A DNA stretch of 64,000 bases from PALSA-612 sp963704335 (GCA_963704335.1 OY969889.1:2666001-2730000); one strand, 5' to 3'. Numbered from the stretch's first letter, positions 15,441-24,513 are shown. Made by a program: numbers and translations. The notes: generated from the letters alone by a model not told the origin.

Positions 15441-16631
15441 TCACTCCGCCAACGCCGCGAGGATCATCGGCGCCGCTCGGTCGACATCGCCGGCTCCCAT
15501 CGTCACCACGACGTCCCCGGCGCGCGCCGCGCGCGAGACCATCCGGCCCGCATCGCCTACTGCCGGCGCCCACCCGATCCAGAGACCGGGCCGCCGCTTC
15601 GCGAGTGCGTCGACGACTACCTTGCCCGTCACTCCCTCGACGGGCTGCTCGCGAGCCGCGTAGATGTCGGTCAGGCAGACGGCATCGGCAGCGCTCAAGG
15701 CCTCTGCCAGCTCAACGGCCAGGTAGCTCGTCCTCGAGTAGAGATGGGGCTGAAAGAGCGCAAGCAGCCTTGCGTCGGGATGCAGCTCCCTGACCGCCGA
15801 GAGCGTGGCGTCGATCTCTGCCGGATGGTGCGCGTAGTCGTCGTAGACGGTCACTCCGCCCGCTGACCCATGGAGCTCGAGCCTCCTCCCCACGCCGCGG
15901 AAGCCGGCGAGAGCTCGAGCGGCCTTGTCCCGATCGACGCCGGCCAGTTCGAGCGCGGTCAGGGCCGCCGCGGCGTTTCTCCGATTGTGCTCGCCCGCCA
16001 CGGCCAGCTCGAACGACACCGGCGCCACGTCCTCGCCCCGCACGGTCGACTTGCAGCCTGCAAGCCAGCGCTCGAAGAGACCCTCGACCTCGGCCCGTGA
16101 CGCAAACGTCGAGTGGTGGTCGAGATCGACGTTCGTCAGCACCCCGATTTCGGGTCGCAGCAGCTCGAGCGATCGGTCCGACTCGTCACCTTCGGCAACG
16201 AGCCATCCGCTTCCCGCGGCCGCGTTCCCGCCGAGCTGCGGTACCTCCCCACCGATGAGGAAGGTCGGATCGAGGCCGAGCTCGTGGAGGCAATAGGCGA
16301 TCATCGCGGCCGTCGTCGTCTTGCCGTGAGCGCCCGCGATCACGATCGACCGTTGTGCCGCGACCAGCTCGGCAAGCAACTCGCCCCGGCTCCGCCCGCC
16401 GACCAGGCCGGCGAACGCTGTCGAGACGACCGGCTCCCAGCCATCCGGCGGCGCAGCAGGCTCCTGTGAGAGCACCACGTTCATGTCCGCGAGCGAAGCG
16501 AGATACGGCGTCTCCGCGCGATCCCAGCCGGCCACCTCCGCACCCCACGCGCGGGCCACGACGGCGAGCGCGCTCATCCCCGCGCCCCCGATACCGACGA
16601 ACCACAGCCTTCGCCCGCTAAGGACGGACAA
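15441..16631 (-). CDS. murC: UDP-N-acetylmuramate--L-alanine ligase
   Basis: 396 residues. Adds the first residue (L-Ala) of the peptidoglycan stem to UDP-MurNAc. N-terminal Rossmann region LWFVGIGGAGMSALAVVARA, ATP loop IVIAGAHGKTTTAAMIAYCL, then VAEGDESDRSLELL, TNVDLDHHSTF, GEHNRRNAAAALTA and VYDDYAHHPAEIDATL; the last block with AHHP distinguishes MurC from MurD/E/F. The start appears to be TTG at 16631, overlapping the end of murG by 14 bases; no ATG/GTG fits. The protein is somewhat shorter than many MurC (about 450) but all three Mur ligase domains are present. Confidence 0.95.
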   Translation of the reverse strand: MSVLSGRRLWFVGIGGAGMSALAVVARAWGAEVAGWDRAETPYLASLADMNVVLSQEPAAPPDGWEPVVSTAFAGLVGGRSRGELLAELVAAQRSIVIAGAHGKTTTAAMIAYCLHELGLDPTFLIGGEVPQLGGNAAAGSGWLVAEGDESDRSLELLRPEIGVLTNVDLDHHSTFASRAEVEGLFERWLAGCKSTVRGEDVAPVSFELAVAGEHNRRNAAAALTALELAGVDRDKAARALAGFRGVGRRLELHGSAGGVTVYDDYAHHPAEIDATLSAVRELHPDARLLALFQPHLYSRTSYLAVELAEALSAADAVCLTDIYAAREQPVEGVTGKVVVDALAKRRPGLWIGWAPAVGDAGRMVSRAARAGDVVVTMGAGDVDRAAPMILAALAE

Positions 16632-17688
16632 GCGCGAGCACCTCGTCCGCGATCTCCTCCGCGGCGTGTGGCCGTGCGAGCCGCCGCATGGCCTCTGCCA
16701 TTCGCTCCAGCCGGGCCGAGTCGTCGAGCAGGGAGCTCACGAGCGTGGGCGCGCCCTGCGCCTCACGCTCCGGCACAACGACCGCTGCGCCAGCCGTCTC
16801 GAAGTACCGCGCGTTCTTCGTCTGATGGTCGCCGGTCGCATTCGGATAGGGCACGAGGACGGCAGGCGTGCCGGCCGCAGCCAGCTCGTACACGGAACCA
16901 CCCGCACGCGCGAGCGCGAGATCTGCGGCCGCGAGCGCCGCTCCGAACTCATGCGTCCACGGAAGCAACCGGTAGCCCTCGCGAGACACGCGGCCACGCA
17001 GCATCTCGAAGTCGCGCTCTCCGGCGAGATGGAGGACGAGCGGGCCCTGGTCCGCGAACGCGTCCACCACCAGCTCGTTCAACGTTCGCGCCCCCTGGCT
17101 GCCTCCGTACACGAGCAGGAGCGACCCCTCGGACGGCAGGTCGAAGAGTCGACGGCCTTCGTCGCGTGGGGTTGCCCGCGAGCTGGCCGGAACCGGACGC
17201 CCCGTCACCCGATACTTCGCGCCGGCCCGACCGGGGATCGGGAAGGAGAGAAAGACGCGGCGAGCGAACGGCAATGCCAGGCGGTTGGCCAGGCCGAGAT
17301 GTGCGTCGGCCTCCATGATCGCCGCCGGAATGCGGCGGCTGGCAGCTGCAAGCACCATCGGCCCTGCCACGTAGCCACCGCCGCCGAGAACGACATCGGG
17401 CCGACGGCGTTCGAGGATTCGGCGACACGCGAGTGGGGCCTTGCCCGCAACCATGACCGACCGCAGCAGCGCCAGGCTCGGCTCCCGCGGAAACCCGGAG
17501 ATCTCGAACGTGTCGAGCTCGTAGCCGGCTTCAGGAACGAGCTGCGCTTCGGCGCGACCGGGCGACCCGGCGAACGTCACGAGCGCGCCGCGCGCTCTCA
17601 GCGCTTCCGCCACCGCGAGCGCCGGCAGCACGTGGCCGCCGGTCCCCCCGGCTGCGATCAGGCACTTCGGCGCGTTTCGCTCGGACAT
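16618..17688 (-). CDS. murG: Lipid II synthase (undecaprenyl-PP-MurNAc-pentapeptide GlcNAc transferase)
   Basis: About 356 residues from ATG 17688 (MSERNAPKCLIAAGGTGGHV). The frame extends upstream but into ftsW shadow. GT28 glycosyltransferase that converts lipid I to lipid II at the inner face of the membrane. GGTGGHVLPALAVAEAL is the N-terminal glycine loop, VVLGGGGYVAGPMVLAA the second, and LLVYGGSQGARTLNELVVDA the third; RAGGSVYELAAAGTPAVLVP and the NA(T)xxHQ-type PYPNATGDHQTKNARYF contact UDP-GlcNAc. It overlaps the 3' part of the ftsW frame by 158 bases, unusually long. Confidence 0.96.
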   Translation of the reverse strand: MSERNAPKCLIAAGGTGGHVLPALAVAEALRARGALVTFAGSPGRAEAQLVPEAGYELDTFEISGFPREPSLALLRSVMVAGKAPLACRRILERRRPDVVLGGGGYVAGPMVLAAASRRIPAAIMEADAHLGLANRLALPFARRVFLSFPIPGRAGAKYRVTGRPVPASSRATPRDEGRRLFDLPSEGSLLLVYGGSQGARTLNELVVDAFADQGPLVLHLAGERDFEMLRGRVSREGYRLLPWTHEFGAALAAADLALARAGGSVYELAAAGTPAVLVPYPNATGDHQTKNARYFETAGAAVVVPEREAQGAPTLVSSLLDDSARLERMAEAMRRLARPHAAEEIADEVLALVRP

Positions 17689-18772
17689 CGCCACTTGCGA
17701 TGTTAAGGAGAATGCCCGAAGCGGCGAGGGCGACGATGAGGCTCGACCCTCCGTAGGAGAGGAACGGTAGCGTGATGCCCGTGACGGGAGCAAGCCCCAG
17801 CACGGCCGCGAGGTTCGTCGCGGCCTGGGCGCCGACGAGCACCGTCAAGCCGGTCGCGAGCAACGATCCGAAGCGGTCGGGGCAACCGAGCGCGATCCGG
17901 AAGCCCGCCCAGCAGAAAGCGGCAAACGCAGCGATCACCGCCGCGGCTCCGATCAGCCCCAGCTCCTCGCCGATGACGGCGAAGATCATGTCCGTGTGAG
18001 CCTCCGGCAGATAGAAGATCTTGTTGATGCTCTCGCCCATGCCCTTGCCGAAGACGCCACCCGATCCGAGGCCGATCATCGCCTGTACCGACTGAAAGCC
18101 CGAGCCCTGTGCGTCACTCCACGGGTTGAAGAAGGAGAGGATGCGCTCGCGCCGGTACGGCTCGAAGTAGATGGCAGCCACGCCGAGCGCGGCGACGATC
18201 CCCCCGGCGCGGGCGAGCAAGCCGAGAGGCGTCCCCGCAGCGATGAGCATTCCGCCCAACATGAAAGTGATTGCGACCGCGGTGCCGAGGTCCGGCTCGA
18301 GCAGGATGAGCGCGCAGGAGAGGCCGGCCACAAGACCGAGCGGTTTCGCCAGCTCAGCGAGCGTCCTCGGGGGCCGGGTCTTCGTACGCGAGAGATACGC
18401 GGCCACCCAGACGGCAAGCGCCAGCTTGGCAGGCTCCGACGGCTGGAACGTCACCGGCCCGATCGTCACCCAGCGGCGCGCGCCGTTGACCGGATCACTC
18501 ACGAGCAATACGGCGGCCAACAGCAGGAGGCTCACGGCCACCAACGTGGGAGCGGCGTGCCGCCACCACGTGTACGGCGTCCTCGCGCAGACGACGAGGA
18601 CGACGAGCCCTGTCAGCGCGAACAGCGCCTGACGAATGAGGTATTGCATGGGCTCGCCGTCGCCGACGGTCGCGCGCGCCGAGGTCGCGCTGTACACCAT
18701 CACGAGCCCGAACGCGACGAGGCCGAGCGTGACGAGTATGAGGAGGTTGGCCTCGAGTTGAGCCCGTTTCAC
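17531..18772 (-). CDS. ftsW: Peptidoglycan polymerase FtsW (SEDS family)
   Basis: 413 codons from GTG 18772 (GTGA overlap with murD). Septal peptidoglycan glycosyltransferase working with FtsI. SEDS signatures: TFQPSEPAKLALAVWVAAYL, IGLGSGGVFGKGMGESINKI followed by FYLPEAHTDMIFAVIGEELG, and ATNLAAVLGLAPVTGITLPF followed by LSYGGSSLIVALAASGILLN. Ten hydrophobic helices. After NIASGDV the last 50 or so residues are Arg/Ala/Gly-rich and antisense-like, overlapping murG. Either the tail is genuinely long and basic, or an indel hides the real stop; a TAA occurs one frame away at about 17703. Confidence 0.94.
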   Translation of the reverse strand: MKRAQLEANLLILVTLGLVAFGLVMVYSATSARATVGDGEPMQYLIRQALFALTGLVVLVVCARTPYTWWRHAAPTLVAVSLLLLAAVLLVSDPVNGARRWVTIGPVTFQPSEPAKLALAVWVAAYLSRTKTRPPRTLAELAKPLGLVAGLSCALILLEPDLGTAVAITFMLGGMLIAAGTPLGLLARAGGIVAALGVAAIYFEPYRRERILSFFNPWSDAQGSGFQSVQAMIGLGSGGVFGKGMGESINKIFYLPEAHTDMIFAVIGEELGLIGAAAVIAAFAAFCWAGFRIALGCPDRFGSLLATGLTVLVGAQAATNLAAVLGLAPVTGITLPFLSYGGSSLIVALAASGILLNIASGDVRAKRAEVPDRSRGDRRPRAAGARGGGSAESARRARDVRRVARSRRSAARS

Positions 18773-19944
18773 CCAGTCAACTTCTGCACCAGACGGCGGA
18801 ATTCCTCGCCGCGATGCTCGAAATCACGAAACTGGTCGAAGCTCGCACACGCGGGCGAGAGCAGCACGATCTCGCCCGACCCGGCTGCTGCCGCAGCCCG
18901 CTCCACCGCCGTCGCGAGATCGCCGCAGCGCTGGAGCGGAATGCCGGTGGGATCGAGAGCGGCTTCCAGCTCGTCCGCAGCCTCTCCGATCAGGTAGACG
19001 GCACGCACGGAGCCCGTCATCGCCTCGGCCAGCTGTACGAAGTCCTCACCCTTCAGTGAGCCGCCGAGGATGACGTGCAAGGGAGCGTCGTACGCGGCCA
19101 ACGCGCGTCGCGCAGCGGCGGTGTTCGTGGCCTTCGAGTCGTTCACGTACGTGACGCCGCCGATCTCGGCGACCAGCTCCAGGCGGTGCTCGACGCCCGG
19201 GAAGCTCTCGAGAGCGCGCGCAATCGCGTCGTCGTCGATGCCGGCGGCGCGCGCGGCAGCCGTGGCCGCCGCCGCATTCTCGCGGTTGTGCGCGCCGGGC
19301 ATGCGCGGCTCGGCAGGCAGCGGGTCGTCGCTCGAGAACTCGATGCCCGCCAGCCCGAGGCCGCGCGGAACGATGGCCGACCGCGCCCGCTCGAAGATGC
19401 GGAGCTTCGCGTCGCGGTACGCGTCGAAGGTGCCGTGGCGGTCGAGGTGGTCCGGCTCGAGATTCAGCAGCACCGCGACTTCGCAAGCGAGCTCGTGGAC
19501 GTCCTCGAGCTGAAAGGACGACAGCTCGCAGATGATCCAGTCAGCGGCAGCCACCGACGTGAGCGGCCGCCCGACGTTGCCCGCCACTGCGACCGACCGC
19601 CCCGCTTCGTGGAACATCACGCCGAGCAACTCGACGGTCGTCGTCTTGCCATTCGTTCCGGTGACGCCGACGAACCGGCTTTCCGGCAGCAAGCTGAAGC
19701 CGAGCTCGACCTCACTCCACACCGGCACGTCGCGGACTCGAGCTTCGGTCACGAGGACGTGTTCGCCGGGAACGCCTGGGCTCTTGACGACGAGCTCGAC
19801 GCCGTCCAGCAAGGCCACATCGTTGTCGTTGCCGAGCCTGCGGTCGGCGGCCACGACGTCGACGCCTCGCCGGGCGAGGGCAGCGGTGGCCGCCTGGCCC
19901 GACCTCGCCATCCCGACGACGAGCGCGCGCGAGGGCAACGTCAC
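18769..19944 (-). CDS. murD: UDP-N-acetylmuramoylalanine--D-glutamate ligase
   Basis: 391 residues from GTG 19944, overlapping the preceding methyltransferase stop (GTGA). Adds D-Glu to UDP-MurNAc-L-Ala. Motifs: ALVVGMARSGQAATAALARR (N-terminal Rossmann), VVKSPGVPGEH, FVGVTGTNGKTTTVELLGVM (ATP loop), AVAGNVGRPL, CELSSFQLEDV, NLEPDHLDRHGTFDAYRDAK, GAHNRENAAAATAA and YVNDSKATNTAAARRAL with the DSKATN block typical of MurD. About 10% shorter than E. coli MurD, mainly in the N-terminal domain. Nothing odd otherwise. Confidence 0.96.
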   Translation of the reverse strand: MTLPSRALVVGMARSGQAATAALARRGVDVVAADRRLGNDNDVALLDGVELVVKSPGVPGEHVLVTEARVRDVPVWSEVELGFSLLPESRFVGVTGTNGKTTTVELLGVMFHEAGRSVAVAGNVGRPLTSVAAADWIICELSSFQLEDVHELACEVAVLLNLEPDHLDRHGTFDAYRDAKLRIFERARSAIVPRGLGLAGIEFSSDDPLPAEPRMPGAHNRENAAAATAAARAAGIDDDAIARALESFPGVEHRLELVAEIGGVTYVNDSKATNTAAARRALAAYDAPLHVILGGSLKGEDFVQLAEAMTGSVRAVYLIGEAADELEAALDPTGIPLQRCGDLATAVERAAAAAGSGEIVLLSPACASFDQFRDFEHRGEEFRRLVQKLTG

Positions 19945-20765
19945 GGCTTGCGTCCCGCGACGTACACCGCCGGCCAGTGAGGCTCGGTCGTCCCCGCCTC
20001 CCGTACCGCGGCCTCGAGCTGATCGACCTCCTCTGCGGTGAAGCCTTCATTCCAGGCGTCGAGCAGCGACGGGCTGCCGGGAGCGCCCACCCCGTGCAGG
20101 ACGGCATCGGGCGTCACGGTCACAGTCGTGACCACAACGTCCGCATCGACGTCCACGAAGCCCGCCTCCTCGAACCAGCGCGCCAGGTCCTCGGCATCGA
20201 AGTCCTGCATCGGGTGATCGGGCGGCCACCGCCTGTAGAAGTCGGCCTCGACACGCTCGGAGAGATCGCCGAAGTCGACGAGCTCCCAGAGCTGCGTGTT
20301 GCGGCGGTTGACGGGCTCGAAGACCGACATCCGACCTCCAGGTCGCAACACGCGGGAGAACTCGCGCGCCACCTCCTCCTTCTCGCGGACGTAGATGAGC
20401 ACCGAGCGCGTGAGCACCACATCCACCGACTCGTCCGGCAGCGGCAGTACCTCCGCACCCCCGACGAGGTAGGCGACACGCGGGTCGTCACACGTCTCCA
20501 GCAGCTCATCCAGACAGTCCACCGAGATGTCGAGGGCCACCACGCAGCCGTCGGGCCCGAGACGGTCGAGCGCGCCGAAAACGAGCAGCCCGGTGCCCGT
20601 GCCCACGTCGACAACGACGTCGTCCGGCGCGAGTCGCGCGCGATCGAGCACGCGATCACGGATGCCGGCAAGCGACGCGAGCGCCTCGTCGATCTCCTCT
20701 TGTGAGCGGCCCTCGAACCGCGTTTCCACGAGCCACTCAGCCCATTTGTCTCGCTGCCGGTTCAG
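19941..20765 (-). CDS. Class I SAM-dependent methyltransferase inserted between mraY and murD; probable CTG start
   Basis: About 274 residues. Motif I VVVDVGTGTGLLVFGALDRL, motif II acidic end VVALDISVDCLDELL, motif III ESVDVVLTRSVLIYV, and FSRVLRPGGRMSVFEPVNRR, giving a UbiE/Methyltransf_11-like core, with a C-terminal part typical of small-molecule methyltransferases. The N-terminus NRQRDKWAEWLVETRFEGRS looks coding, yet no ATG, GTG or TTG precedes it. The only candidate in frame is CTG 20765, overlapping the mraY TGA as CTGA in the same way neighbours use ATGA/GTGA. Otherwise GTG 20729 would start a protein 12 residues shorter. Substrate unknown. Confidence 0.85.
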   Translation of the reverse strand: MNRQRDKWAEWLVETRFEGRSQEEIDEALASLAGIRDRVLDRARLAPDDVVVDVGTGTGLLVFGALDRLGPDGCVVALDISVDCLDELLETCDDPRVAYLVGGAEVLPLPDESVDVVLTRSVLIYVREKEEVAREFSRVLRPGGRMSVFEPVNRRNTQLWELVDFGDLSERVEADFYRRWPPDHPMQDFDAEDLARWFEEAGFVDVDADVVVTTVTVTPDAVLHGVGAPGSPSLLDAWNEGFTAEEVDQLEAAVREAGTTEPHWPAVYVAGRKP

Positions 20766-21775
20766 TTTCGGAAGAACTGGAAGTAGTAGCGGTAGTACAG
20801 GGCAAACGCGATCGCGCAGAAGATCGCCGTGACGATCCAGAAACGCACGACGATCTTCGTCTCCGACCAGGCCTTCATCTCGAAGTGGTGGTGGATCGGT
20901 GCTATCAGGAACACGCGCTTGCCCATGTACTTGAAGCTCAGTACCTGGATGATCACGGACAGCGTCTCGACGACGAAGATACCGCCGATCAAGAGCAGCA
21001 GGAACTCGGTCTTCATCACGATCGCGAACGCTGCCAGCGCGCCGCCGATCGCCATCGAACCGGTGTCGCCCAGGATCACCTCGGCCGGCCAGGCGTTGTA
21101 CCAGAGGAAGCCCACGATGGCTCCTATCAGCGCAGCTCCAAGGATCGAGAGGTCGATGTAGAGGTCGTTGCGCTCGCCCGGCACCCCCGAACGGATCCAC
21201 GCGATCACCGCCATCGCCGTGAACGTGAAGACCGCGATGATCCCCGTTCCGGCCGCCAGGCCGTCCAGTCCGTCCGTGAAGTTCACGGCGCTCGCCGTAC
21301 CGGCGATCATCAGGAAGACCAGCACGTACCAGGCCCAGGACAGCGGTAGCTCGCGGTTCACGACCGGCAGGTAGACGTCCGTCGCAAACTCGCGGTGCTC
21401 GGTGACGATTCCCACGACGACAGCGATGCCCGCGAGCAGCAGGAGCTTCCAGCGGGCATTGAGACCCAGTGACCGCCGGTGCGTCAGCTTGATCGCGTCG
21501 TCGAGAAAGCCGATGGCAGCGCAGCCGAGCGTCACGAAGAAGACGAGCAGCGCATTCGTGGTGTAGTGCGAGAGCGACAGGAACGCCACTCCGAGCGCGA
21601 TGAGGATCACCAGGCCTCCCAGCGTCGGCGTCCCGGCCTTCACGAAGTGGTGCTGCGGGCCCTCCTCGCGAATGTACTGGCCGTGACCGCGCGTGCGCAT
21701 GTAGCCGATGAGCCTCGGGGCTATGAGGATCGAGATGACGAGGGCGACGACGCCCGCGATGAGCACCCGTACCAA
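20762..21775 (-). CDS. mraY: Phospho-N-acetylmuramoyl-pentapeptide transferase
   Basis: 337 residues from TTG 21775, or 334 from GTG 21766. Polytopic enzyme that makes lipid I by moving phospho-MurNAc-pentapeptide onto undecaprenyl phosphate. Diagnostic blocks: GPQHHFVKAGTPTLGGLVIL, AIGFLDDAIKLTHRRSLGLN (the catalytic DD), ASAVNFTDGLDGLAAGTGII, FLWYNAWPAEVILGDTGSMA and APIHHHFEMKAWSETKIVVR (HHH motif). Ten membrane helices. It lies 12 bases after murF. All catalytic aspartates and histidines are intact. Confidence 0.97.
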   Translation of the reverse strand: MVRVLIAGVVALVISILIAPRLIGYMRTRGHGQYIREEGPQHHFVKAGTPTLGGLVILIALGVAFLSLSHYTTNALLVFFVTLGCAAIGFLDDAIKLTHRRSLGLNARWKLLLLAGIAVVVGIVTEHREFATDVYLPVVNRELPLSWAWYVLVFLMIAGTASAVNFTDGLDGLAAGTGIIAVFTFTAMAVIAWIRSGVPGERNDLYIDLSILGAALIGAIVGFLWYNAWPAEVILGDTGSMAIGGALAAFAIVMKTEFLLLLIGGIFVVETLSVIIQVLSFKYMGKRVFLIAPIHHHFEMKAWSETKIVVRFWIVTAIFCAIAFALYYRYYFQFFRN

Positions 21776-21787
21776 CGCGGGGAGAGC

Positions 21788-23044
21788 CTAGTCGACTGAC
21801 CCGTCGGCCAGCGCGGCGGCCACGACCTCGAGGCCTACTACACGTGAGCCCTTGACCAGCACACAGTCGCCGGGCTGAACGAGATCTCGCACCACGTCCG
21901 CGGCTTCCTTCGCATCGGCGGCAGTGGCGGCCACGGCCATTCCGTGCGCGGACTCGACGTAGTCCCGCCCGCGCTCACCGACCGCAACCAGCACGACAAC
22001 CCCAAGGTCGCCGACGAGCTTTCCGATCTCCCGGTGGTAGGCGGTCGAGTCCGGCCCGAGCTCTGCCATCTCACCGAGCACGGCAACGGTACGGCGCCCT
22101 GCCGCCCGATCCACGAGATCCTCGAGCGCCGCGCGCATCGACATCGGGTTCGCGTTCCAGCAGTCGTTTACGAGCAGCCCGCCGCCGGGCAACGTCACCT
22201 CCTCGCCGCGCCACCGCGAGAACGTGACGACCACCTCACCCTGGACGTCGATGCCGAGCGCCGTCGCCGCGTGGAGCGCGCACAGCGCATTCTCGGCGTG
22301 GTGGCGCCCGCGAAAGGAGAACGTGACATCGCGGCCGGCGAAGCGCAGTCGCGTCGTGCCGTTCTCCGCAATCGTGTCGGGCTGCCCGCGCCGCACGACT
22401 TCGAGGTCGTCTCTCTCCACTCGAAAGTCGTCAGGCACGATCGCAACGCCGCCCGGCGGCAGCCCCGCGACGAGCTCACCTTTCGCCTCGGCAACCGCTG
22501 CAAGCGAGCCGACGCGCTCGAGATGGGCCGGTCCGACGTTCGTGATCACACCGATGGCAGGGCGGGCGATGTCCGCGAGCGCCGCGATCTGTCCAAGGCC
22601 TCGCATCGCGAGCTCGAGGATGCACACCTCGGTGTCGGGCTCCAGCCTGCAGAGCGTCAGCGGGACGCCGAGCTCGTTGTTGTAGCTCGCCTCGGCCGCG
22701 ATCGTCTTTCTCCGGAGCCTGGCGATGGCGGCGAGGATGTCCTTGGTCGACGTCTTCCCCGTGGAGCCGGTGATCGCGACGACGGTCGCCTCGCTTCGGT
22801 CGCGCACCGCGCGGCCGAGGGCTGCCAGGGCGGTGAATGCGTCTTCGGGCACCAGCGCCGCAGCGGCGCCTCGAGCCATCGCGTCGCCGACGAACGCCTG
22901 GCCGTCACCGACGGCGACGAAGAGATCGCCCGGGGCGACGCGCCGGGAGTCGATCTGCACGCCCGTCGCGACGGTCGCTCCGGGATCCCGCTCCAGGCTG
23001 CCCGGGCAAAGAGCCTCGATCTCGTCGAGCTCCAGCGGGATCAT
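21788..23044 (-). CDS. murF: UDP-N-acetylmuramoyl-tripeptide--D-alanyl-D-alanine ligase
   Basis: 418 residues from ATG 23044 (MIPLELDEIEALCPGSLERD), which overlaps the murE stop as ATGA; the longer open frame is murE shadow. Adds the D-Ala-D-Ala dipeptide to the UDP-MurNAc-tripeptide. Motifs: GVQIDSRRVAPGDLFVAVGD, VVAITGSTGKTSTKDILAAI (ATP loop), EASYNNELGVPLTL, LELAMRGLGQIAALADIARP, ITNVGPAHLERVGSLA, RHHAENALCALHAA and LLVNDCWNANPMSMRAALED. NNELGVP and DxYNANP-type blocks separate MurF from the other ligases. Confidence 0.96.
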   Translation of the reverse strand: MIPLELDEIEALCPGSLERDPGATVATGVQIDSRRVAPGDLFVAVGDGQAFVGDAMARGAAAALVPEDAFTALAALGRAVRDRSEATVVAITGSTGKTSTKDILAAIARLRRKTIAAEASYNNELGVPLTLCRLEPDTEVCILELAMRGLGQIAALADIARPAIGVITNVGPAHLERVGSLAAVAEAKGELVAGLPPGGVAIVPDDFRVERDDLEVVRRGQPDTIAENGTTRLRFAGRDVTFSFRGRHHAENALCALHAATALGIDVQGEVVVTFSRWRGEEVTLPGGGLLVNDCWNANPMSMRAALEDLVDRAAGRRTVAVLGEMAELGPDSTAYHREIGKLVGDLGVVVLVAVGERGRDYVESAHGMAVAATAADAKEAADVVRDLVQPGDCVLVKGSRVVGLEVVAAALADGSVD

Positions 23045-24513
23045 GTACGGGCGGCCAGCCGGCGGAGGGCCTGACGGGCCACCTCGCGGTCGTCGAACGG
23101 GACGGTCTCCCCCGCGGTCTCCTGGCCCTGTTCGTGCCCTTTGCCGGCCACGAGCACGACGTCGCCGGCGCGCGCCGTCTCGATCGCTCGCTCGATCGCA
23201 CGTGCACGGTCGAGCTCCACGTCGACTTCCGAGTCGAGCCCGCGCGTGATCTCGTCGACGACCTCCTGCGGTTCTTCGCTGCGCGGGTTGTCGGAGGTGA
23301 CGACCACGACGTCGGCGCCGTCCGCCGCCACTGCGCCCATGAGCGGACGCTTGCCGTGATCGCGATCCCCACCGCACCCGAACACGCAGATGACGCGGCC
23401 CGTTGCCAACTCCCGGGCCGTGCGCAGGGCGGTCTCCAACGAGTCGGGGGTATGCGCGTAGTCGACGACCACGGAAAACGGCTGCCCCTCCTCGACCGCT
23501 TCGAAGCGCCCCGGAACGCCGCGCACCGACTCGATCCCGCGAACGATCGCCTCTTCGGGAAGCTCGAGCAGTCGTGCTACCGCGACGGCCGCCAGGACGT
23601 TCTCGACGTTGAAGCGGCCGAGCAAGCGTGTGCGCAGGGAAATGCCTGCGGCGCTGACCTGCGAACCGTCGCGTCCCAGCTCGAGGTCCTCGACATGGAT
23701 GTCTGCCTCCGGGCCAAAGCCGAACGTGATCACGCGCTTGTGGCCGAGGGCATGGAGCTCGCCGGCCAGCCTGCGGCCGTATGGGTCATCCACATTGAGC
23801 GCCGCCGGCGGCGGGTCGTCGTTCACGAACAGGCTCCGCTTTGCCTCGAAGTACTGCTCGAGCGTCCCGTGGAAGTCCAGGTGGTCGCGGCTGAGATTCG
23901 TGAAGGCGAGCGCCGAGAAGCGGACTCCCACGAGCCGTCCAAGCTGCGCACCGTGAGACGTGGCCTCCATCGCGCAGCTCCGATCGCCCGCGTCGAGCAT
24001 CTCTCGGAGCGTCCGCTGCACGTCGATCGCCTCCGGCGTCGTGCGCATGGCCGGCCGCCGCTCGCCGCCGACGCGGTTCTCGATCGTGCCGAGCAGGCCC
24101 GGGCGCCGTCCGGCGGCTGCGAGGATCGCGAACAGGAGGAAGCAGGTCGTCGTCTTGCCGTTCGTGCCGGTGACACCGGCCACGGTGAGCTCATGCGAGG
24201 GGTGGCCGTAGAACTCGATTGCAGCGGTCGCCATTGCTGCCCTCGCTTCTGCGACGACGAGCTGGGGTACCTGCTGATCGAGTGGTCGCTCCACGACCAG
24301 GGCCACAGCGCCTCGTTCGACCGCCTCGCCGGCGAACGCGTGTCCGTCGGCGCGCTCACCGCGGACGCAGAAGAACAGCGTTCCAGGAGTGACCGCTCGC
24401 GAGTCGTACGCGAGCTCGTGTATCTCGACGGGCGCAGGGTTGGCAACGGTCGCCGGAGCGAGCGCCGCGATGACTCGCTCCAGATCCACGCCGGGCGAGT
24501 CTACCAGCGGCAC
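23041..24513 (-). CDS. murE: UDP-N-acetylmuramoyl-tripeptide synthetase (meso-diaminopimelate adding)
   Basis: 490 residues from GTG 24513; an in-frame GTG at 24489 (VDLERVIAAL) is an alternative start resembling many MurE N-termini. Motifs: YDSRAVTPGTLFFCVRG, VAGVTGTNGKTTTCFLLFAI (GTNGKT at 116-121), MEATSHGAQLGRL, FTNLSRDHLDFHGT, GRFNVENVLAAVA, VVVDYAHTPDSLETAL and CVFGCGGDRDHGKRP. The decisive motif SDNPRSEEP (DNPR at 408-411) marks diaminopimelate rather than lysine as the third stem residue, so the cell wall should be A1gamma/DAP type. Confidence 0.96.
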   Translation of the reverse strand: MPLVDSPGVDLERVIAALAPATVANPAPVEIHELAYDSRAVTPGTLFFCVRGERADGHAFAGEAVERGAVALVVERPLDQQVPQLVVAEARAAMATAAIEFYGHPSHELTVAGVTGTNGKTTTCFLLFAILAAAGRRPGLLGTIENRVGGERRPAMRTTPEAIDVQRTLREMLDAGDRSCAMEATSHGAQLGRLVGVRFSALAFTNLSRDHLDFHGTLEQYFEAKRSLFVNDDPPPAALNVDDPYGRRLAGELHALGHKRVITFGFGPEADIHVEDLELGRDGSQVSAAGISLRTRLLGRFNVENVLAAVAVARLLELPEEAIVRGIESVRGVPGRFEAVEEGQPFSVVVDYAHTPDSLETALRTARELATGRVICVFGCGGDRDHGKRPLMGAVAADGADVVVVTSDNPRSEEPQEVVDEITRGLDSEVDVELDRARAIERAIETARAGDVVLVAGKGHEQGQETAGETVPFDDREVARQALRRLAART

